This document shows, one piece after another, positions 58,201 to 64,000 of a stretch of 64,000 bases of DNA. A program made the position numbers and the translations under genes. The DNA is from Morinoia aosen. Lineage: Eukaryota; Arthropoda; Malacostraca; Amphipoda; Talitridae. Within the stretch, counting starts at the first letter, position 1, and each line of letters starts with the position of its first letter. The notes under the pieces were generated by a model. That model searched no databases and was not told the DNA's origin. It was given only the letters and a program-made list of their open reading frames with translations. The stretch spans positions 55,692,514-55,756,513 of the forward strand of contig CM059557.1 of NCBI GenBank assembly GCA_030386875.1, written 5' to 3'.

Positions 58201-61200
58201 AAGGGAACTTAAAACAAGACAGGTATTTCTGGCACGAGTCGCCCATTAAAAAACCGTGTCAGATATTCATGAGATATTTCTGACGGCAGGTTGTCGACTT
58301 CTACCTTCCCTGTACGTTGAGCGTCGCATGCGGCCACGTCGGCTCTGCTTTGCTGCGGCATTTGCCAGCGGCTGCTGAAAACAGGAATATGAAGCGGAAT
58401 AAATGAAATACTTACGGCGTTTTGTTGCGCTTTTCAATTATTACTGAGAGATATGGACTGTACTTGTGAATAGTCCTTGAAAAGTAATTGTCAAAAGGTC
58501 AGTCAAATTTGCAAGGGCACAAAATGTTATGAAAATTGATGTCTCTAATTTCGACAGGCAGTAAGAATAGCAGAGATTATTCTTTGCTTAATTAACGCTT
58601 TCAGAATATGCGTCATTGAAAAGCAGATAACTACATAATCATTCATTAATGAAAATTAAATTTTGCACTCGGTCGTTGCCCTAGAATGTCTTCGCAATCG
58701 TCGCATGCATTCATTTCAATTTAACATGAATGCAATACTTCGTAGAAATTTAGGTAGACATCTCTCTCCTTTAAAGTTGACTTCTTGCTCAACTTATGAT
58801 CTGTTCATTCAGTTTTTCAAGTATCTAAACAGCTAAGATTCTCCGTGGTTTTATGAGACCTTCATCTTCTAATCCACTCATTGATCACTCAGATAAATCG
58901 TGTATTCTGAGTATATTACATTGACGCTGCACCTCCAGTCGTGTATTTTCCTCTTTTTCAGCATGCAGACATTGATCTGTCCACAAGTAACTTCCGCGAC
59001 TGTTTCACTTTCTTCTTTGCTGTCATTCATTAGCGTGAGCAGAAACAACGTTTGTCGTTTACTTGTTCTTTGTTTTCGTCCACGCCCCCACACCCTCACG
59101 CGTGGGGACACACACAAAGTTGAGAAGTATATTACTCAGATACACCCCTCAGGTTGATATTTCTCATGTTTTATATAGTGCAATACTTCGAGTGTTTATG
59201 TAGCTCTTTTCTCGAGTCCTTTTTTATTTATCCAGTTTATTTGATTAACGTATCATCCATCACTAATAAATCGTGTTCTCAACTCTACAGTTCTCATGAC
59301 TTGGTGCAACAGTTTTTTTTCACAAGAAGATTATGGTGAATGTTGGGGACAAACTCATTCACCAAAAACAAGAACATGTGTGTACGCATTGCACTGGATT
59401 ATAAATATCTCACATTGAAATTATGCCAGTTTTGGGCGTAAGAATGCGCAAGGAGGCGGCGCTCGCAGCTGTGGTGGTGACATCTATTTCTAGATACTGC
59501 GTCGGAGAGCGTCAAGTGAGTAGACTTCGATAAGCGCACTCGCCCTGTACCAGTTGCGAGACATAAGACACCAAAAAGATGGGTTCCTTGGACTTTTCTT
59601 AGCGCTTTTATTTTTGTTTGAATGCACAAATAATAATGAGGCCTTGTGGATGACAAAGTTTTTAAATGTTGTGCATGGACTTTCGGTCTTGACTAATTTA
59701 TACTATGTCCTTGAGTTAATGTTAAAAAGTGTTGTTACTTATTTTTTATCTGTATAAGAAATGGAGGTGCTAAAGATAAATGCTTATCAGTATCCATTCC
59801 CCATCATGAGTTCAAACAGTTCAATACTAACGATTGACAAGACATGTCGAGTTCCTCACATTCATTTACAGATACTATCACTATCGTTTCACAACACATT
59901 CGAAGTCCTACTGGCGACAAAGGAAATTACACCTTGGTTTCATTAGATGCCTGCTACCTTCCATCGTAAAGGATTGAAGAGCAGAGCTAAAAACTCACCT
60001 CAATATTTGATACGAAGACGCATCTTCTGTTGCGTTGTCCATGAAGCCGCCGCAGCACAAAGCTGAATTTTGCAGGCTTTGAGGGGAGTGCGGAAGAAGA
60101 TTGAAGTTCCATTGGTGCACGACTTTTGAGACTGCGAGTTGGAGTTTTTAGTACGGGGAGTAAATCGGAGATATCTTACGAAGCAGTGAACGGAGTCCAA
60201 AAAATTGGAGACAGTGAAAAAACTCAGAACTGACCACAGTGTCGGTAAAAGTATCAATGAAATAAAAAAGAATAGATCTCAAAAAAACATGCTACTTTAA
60301 ACACGCATGTTTTGTTTAGGTTGTGTTTCTCTCCCCGTATTTTAATTACGAGAATTTGAGAAAGCACGCGAAATAATCGTTCTCATTATATTTTCAGCTT
60401 AGATTTTCTTCGTTGACAAACACGGACAGATTTAAAAAAATAAGTTAATATCAAATTTAGATTTTGATTGTACTAAGTGTTAATCAAACTGATTACTGTA
60501 GTCATGCTGTATGACGTTCTTTAAAATAGGTGAAAATAGAAAAACACAATTTACTTAATGTTTTCGTTAGGCTTAAGACCATACAGTCAATCCTCGAGAT
60601 ATGATACATTATCCTTTGGAAATCATGATTTATAGAGATAAAAATTAGTCCTAGTTTTATAACAAAACCCACATGTTGTACTAATTGAGCTGCGACTCAT
60701 TTATGTTCGTAAAAGTAGAGGTTCGCATAAGAATATTTACTTATAACTTGAAGATAGCCACTATTCGCTCCCAAAGACCTCTAGAAAATACTACTTGCCA
60801 TGGATTCTCTTCATTTAGCCACGCCAAAGAATTTTGAGTGAAATTTCTGCTCTATTCAATCTCTGCCATGGTAGTTTGACAAAAATGTTTTAAATTGCTG
60901 ATCGAAGAGCTCTCAAATTGGCAAAATTGGAAACCATGAAAAGTGTTTTCAAAACAAAAAGATAAAGCTGCAGGCCTGAGTGCCGGCGAGCAGCCTAAGT
61001 CGGGCGAATTAACTCTTGACCGTTTGACTTTTTCCTTGTACCGTTATTATCATCACTGATATTAGACTGGCACTGGCATCAGGTCGTCATCGATTTCAGA
61101 CTGAGGAAGGAAGTGCCACACCTGAGTGAACGTCAAACAACGTTAGGGGACAAATGAAGCCAGAAAATACAAAATATTACAGCTGTTTGCATTTAAAGAA

Positions 61201-61278
61201 GAGGAATTTGAAATTCATCTGATGCCAAACATTAGAACCTACGCTCATCTGAATGATATACCATTTCTGAATCTCTGC
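55230..61278. other. Long AT-rich region without supported genes
   Basis: Many short frames occur (for example 56264-56518, 56922-57173, 57914-58246 minus with 110 hydrophobic residues, 58900-59157, 60000-60257 minus). None shows a recognisable domain or convincing splice context, and several overlap frames on the opposite strand. I saw no tandem array, TIR pair or RNA gene. Confidence 0.35.
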
Positions 61279-61425
61279 TTTACTACTTCATTTAATTCAG
61301 AACGTAAACTAAAGACATGCAGCTAGTCAGCTCTGTCACTGAAGGCTCCGTATTCCTGCATCCTTTCATTGAGAACGGAAACTAAAGGCAGGCAGCCAGG
61401 CAGCTCCGTCACCCAAGTCTGCAAT
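61279..61425. repeat. 72-bp duplication
   Basis: CAGAACGTAAACTAAAGACA at 61299 and GAGAACGGAAACTAAAGGCA at 61371 head two diverged units. Each continues through CAGCTA/CAGCCA and CAGCTC-GTCAC. A third related piece, ATTCCTGCTATTTTTAATTG then GGAACGGAAACTAA, occurs at 63374-63404. Confidence 0.6.
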
Positions 61426-61589
61426 AAAGTACAGCTGTCGTCAAAAGTTTGCATTAAGACCCTGGAATAAATCAGGCTTGGGTCGAAGCCGGGCCGATAT
61501 GACAGGTCCTACGTCTCGCTCAATTTATCACAAATTGCGCACGATTTAATTGATTTGGAAACGAGAGAATCTACCGTGGCTGTGAAGTG

Positions 61590-62060
61590 ATGAACTCGAA
61601 AAATACTGCTCAATGCTATGTAGAGAGAAGGGAGCTTTTGATGCCGTCTTGTTTGCTTGTGAGTGATGAAGGTACTGTGAGGGTCTCAAAGCCAGCAATA
61701 TTGACTCTGAAATCGATATTCTCTTCTGTAAATGAACTCTCCTTTTCTTCAGAGATGTCAGCACTAGATTGCTATTTACGAATGAGCATCGGCGTAAAGG
61801 GCAATTTATGTCCTAAAGAGCGATATTTTCTTATTTCAATGAGTGCAAACACTTTTACTAGTTTCCTTTTAATAAAATTTAAAATGAGACGCATGTTTAG
61901 CATTGGAAAGCTCAAGTCAAGCGAAGGATTTTCTTATTGTCCTATGGGATACTTTTTGCGCGTTCTGTTCAATGAACAGCAACAAGCGTGCGTAGAAATA
62001 ATGTGTGACAAATATTGCACGGCGAGAATAATAATTCCTATCAGTTTCATGAGCACTTAG
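61590..62060 (+). CDS. Hypothetical ORF of 156 codons
   Basis: ATG 61590 to TAG 62058-62060 is the longest ATG-initiated non-repeat frame in the window. It encodes MMNSKN-free text starting MNSKNTAQCYVERRELLMPS, with nine Cys scattered through it and no signal peptide, membrane span or motif that I recognise. Codon use is not distinctive, and a minus-strand frame overlaps its 3' part. It ends about 90 bases before a minisatellite. It may be chance. Confidence 0.2.
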   Translation: MNSKNTAQCYVERRELLMPSCLLVSDEGTVRVSKPAILTLKSIFSSVNELSFSSEMSALDCYLRMSIGVKGNLCPKERYFLISMSANTFTSFLLIKFKMRRMFSIGKLKSSEGFSYCPMGYFLRVLFNEQQQACVEIMCDKYCTARIIIPISFMST

Positions 62061-62147
62061 AGCCAGGAGGTGTTTCAGTACACAAAAGAGCATATACTGT
62101 ATATATAGGGGCATACTACCACAGGCTACCAATTTAATATTCTCTCA

Positions 62148-62895
62148 GGTGTACACTCACTCAGGTGTACACTTACTCAGGTGTACACTCTCTCATGTGT
62201 ACACTCACTCAGGTGTTCACTCACTCAGGTGTACACTCACTCAGGTGTACACTCATCCAAGTGTACACTCATCCAGGTGTACACTCACTCAGGTGTAAAC
62301 TCACTCAGGTGTACACTCTCTCATGTGTACACTCACTCAGGTGTTCACTCACTCAGGTGTACACTCACTCAGGTGTACACTCACTCAGGTCTACACTTAC
62401 TCAGGTGTACACTCTCTCATGTGTACACTCACTCAGGTGTTCACTCACTCAGGTGTACACTCACTCAGGTGTACACTCATCCAAGTGTACACTCATCCAG
62501 GTTTACACTCACTCAGGTGTAAACTCACTCAGGTGTACACTCTCTCATGTGTACACTCACTCAGGTGTTCACTCACTCAGGTGTACACTCACTCAGGTGT
62601 ACACTCACTCAGGTGTACGCTCTCTCATGCGTACACTCACTCAGGTGTTCACTCACTCAGGTGTACACTCACTCACTCAGGTGTACACTCATCCAAGTGT
62701 ACACTCATCCAGGTGTACACTCACTTAGGTGTGCACTCACGTTGCGTACACGCTCACATGTGAACACTAATTCTGGCGTACACGGATTCCGATGTGCACT
62801 CATACAGGTGTGCATTCACTCAGGTGTACACTCATTCGTGTTTACTCTTTCAGGTGTACATTCTCTCAGGTGTACACTCATTCAGGCGTATAATC
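62148..62895. repeat. 16-bp minisatellite (ACTCACTCAGGTGTAC)
   Basis: About 45 units of ACACTCACTCAGGTGT with variants CTCTCATGTGT, CATCCAAGTGT, CATCCAGGTGT and AGGTGTTC. The CTCTCATG variant occurs at 62191, 62319, 62415, 62543 and 62623, all multiples of 16 apart. The pattern 128 + 96 bases defines a 224-bp higher-order unit. Several frames of 113-187 codons (VYTHSGVHSLRC repeats) are artefacts of the stop-free unit. Confidence 0.95.
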
Positions 62896-62924
62896 ACACA
62901 AGTTTGCAAATAAAAGAGGGATAC

Positions 62925-63054
62925 AAACACATGCACACAATCACATAGATACATTCATACCCAAACATGCACACATACATTCATAAACACACACACACAT
63001 CCATTTATATCCACACACACACATACATTACGAGTATACGCACACGCACATTCA

Positions 63055-63085
<31 letters not shown>

Positions 63086-63086
63086 G
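62925..63086. repeat. CA-rich microsatellite
   Basis: ACACAC and ACATACATTCATA stretches lead into an uninterrupted CA run of about 26 bases ending near 63085. Confidence 0.9.
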
Positions 63087-64000
63087 GAGGCAGCCCCACT
63101 CAGGGACACAGGCGTCAGCTCAGCAAGGCCCCGGCCAGCGGGGCCGGCCACCCATGGACTCATCAACACGCTCCCCAACCTGGTTCCTCTGCGCTAGTTT
63201 ACCCAAGTGGCGCGCTGTTTATTTTCTTTACCTATAAGCTCCTAGTTAAAATAAGCTACAGACAGGCACGGACTTGTGCCATTTGTCCCCCTAAACAGAT
63301 GTGTTTGTGCGCAAGAAATCTTTCTGCATTATGCATGTGGAGAGACAACGAAGGCTTGTGGAGGATTCCGAATTCCTGCTATTTTTAATTGGGAACGGAA
63401 ACTAATCGTGCGCTGAATTTTGGGTTTGTAGGTAGGTCATAGTTTTCTTAACGCTGAAAACGTGCTGTTTGAGAGAAATGTTCCAGATTTTCGTAGAGTT
63501 AACAAGTCTTGATCCGCACGGTTAGTCATTTACGCAATTTCGGTGAAGTGGGAACGTTTTTTTCAAAATTTGTGTTTTTAATGAGTTATAGTCACTAGGG
63601 AAAATAGTGTGAAGGTGAAGTGCTGAAAATTCAAAATACTCAAATGTTCAGCCAAGGCTCAGCTTCGAAAGAGGTCTAATAAGACAATGAAGGAAAAAGA
63701 GCATTCAATTCTGAACTCTGCACTAAATTCTTGAGAATCGAGAGATCTTAAGCTTCAATTCTATTCAACTTACTTCTAATACAATCAGTGAAGGTGCGAG
63801 GAAACGAGACAGTAGGTCAGTATGACTCAATAAACAGTTACAGGCTGCCCAGTCGTGTCCTGCACATCACTAGAGCAGAAAGCATCTCTGTTTTCTAAGT
63901 GACGTCTCATTTGACTGAATTTTCCGCAGTCTCGGGGAAGTTTATCAGCAATAATGAAGATGCATGGACGTCAACTACATTATTCTGATTATTATCGTCA
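63087..64000. other. Right edge, no supported genes
   Basis: A GC-rich patch at 63086-63180 contains the perfect palindrome GGCCCCGGCCAGCGGGGCC (imperfect at its centre). It is followed by AT-rich DNA with no recognised feature. Confidence 0.35.

Noticed and set aside
57914..58246. 110-codon hydrophobic minus-strand ORF
   Set aside because: It is rich in Phe/Leu/Ser as expected from AT-rich DNA; another frame overlaps it and no motif was seen.
62165..62948. ORFs of 113-187 codons (VYTHSGVHSLRC repeats)
   Set aside because: They are translations of the 16-bp minisatellite; all frames are open for the same reason.
1..64000. Bacterial-type operon, defence system or biosynthetic cluster
   Set aside because: Coding density, introns, SINE, mariner elements and minisatellites all indicate animal nuclear DNA; no such genes are present.

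Overview
This is AT-rich nuclear DNA from an animal, almost certainly an arthropod. Coding sequence is sparse and split by introns of about 0.9 and 3.7 kb. Decayed mariner/Tc1 DNA transposons, MITEs, a tRNA-derived SINE and several minisatellite arrays surround it. I see no bacterial, phage or organelle gene organisation. The order within the arthropods cannot be fixed from this window.

The one gene I recognise with confidence is a complete three-exon neuroparsin gene on the + strand (CDS 3489-3571, 7224-7338, 8268-8396). It encodes a 108-residue secreted neurohormone precursor with a signal peptide and twelve cysteines in the mature part. A TATA/initiator pair lies about 90 bases upstream of its start codon. 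Its first intron holds a broken minus-strand copy of a transposon-like protein family that is widespread in arthropods and, to my knowledge, unnamed (about 3800-5069). A dead mariner transposase lies just upstream (about 2440-2960).

Layout: 0-0.5 kb, a possible terminal exon of a gene off the left edge. 2.4-8.4 kb, mariner relic plus neuroparsin. 10.5-17.2 kb, a 41-bp repeat, a protein-like minus-strand fragment, and a 1.65-kb Tc1/mariner element with both terminal inverted repeats and TA target duplications. 19-24 kb, degenerate repeats, including an inverted pair and a direct pair. 27.6-28.4 kb, 39-bp and 29-bp tandem arrays. 30.2-33.1 kb, a 2.9-kb array of an 11-bp unit that passes from a GC-rich CpG-bearing form to an AT-richer form. 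33-34.3 kb, a duplicated element and the SINE. 36.9-38.8 kb, two gene-like open segments. 41.4-48.8 kb, a G-rich purine tract, two MITEs (271 bp and 525 bp), short direct repeats and a pyrimidine-rich array. 49.5-55.2 kb, a decayed repeat, a Tc1 transposase relic, and short signal-peptide-like and exon-like open frames. 61.3-63.1 kb, one 156-codon ORF, a 16-bp minisatellite and a CA microsatellite.

The long ORFs in the 30-32 kb and 62 kb arrays are by-products of stop-free repeat units, not genes. No set of genes works together as a pathway here: the window is one neuropeptide gene in repeat-rich DNA, plus several unproven single exons.
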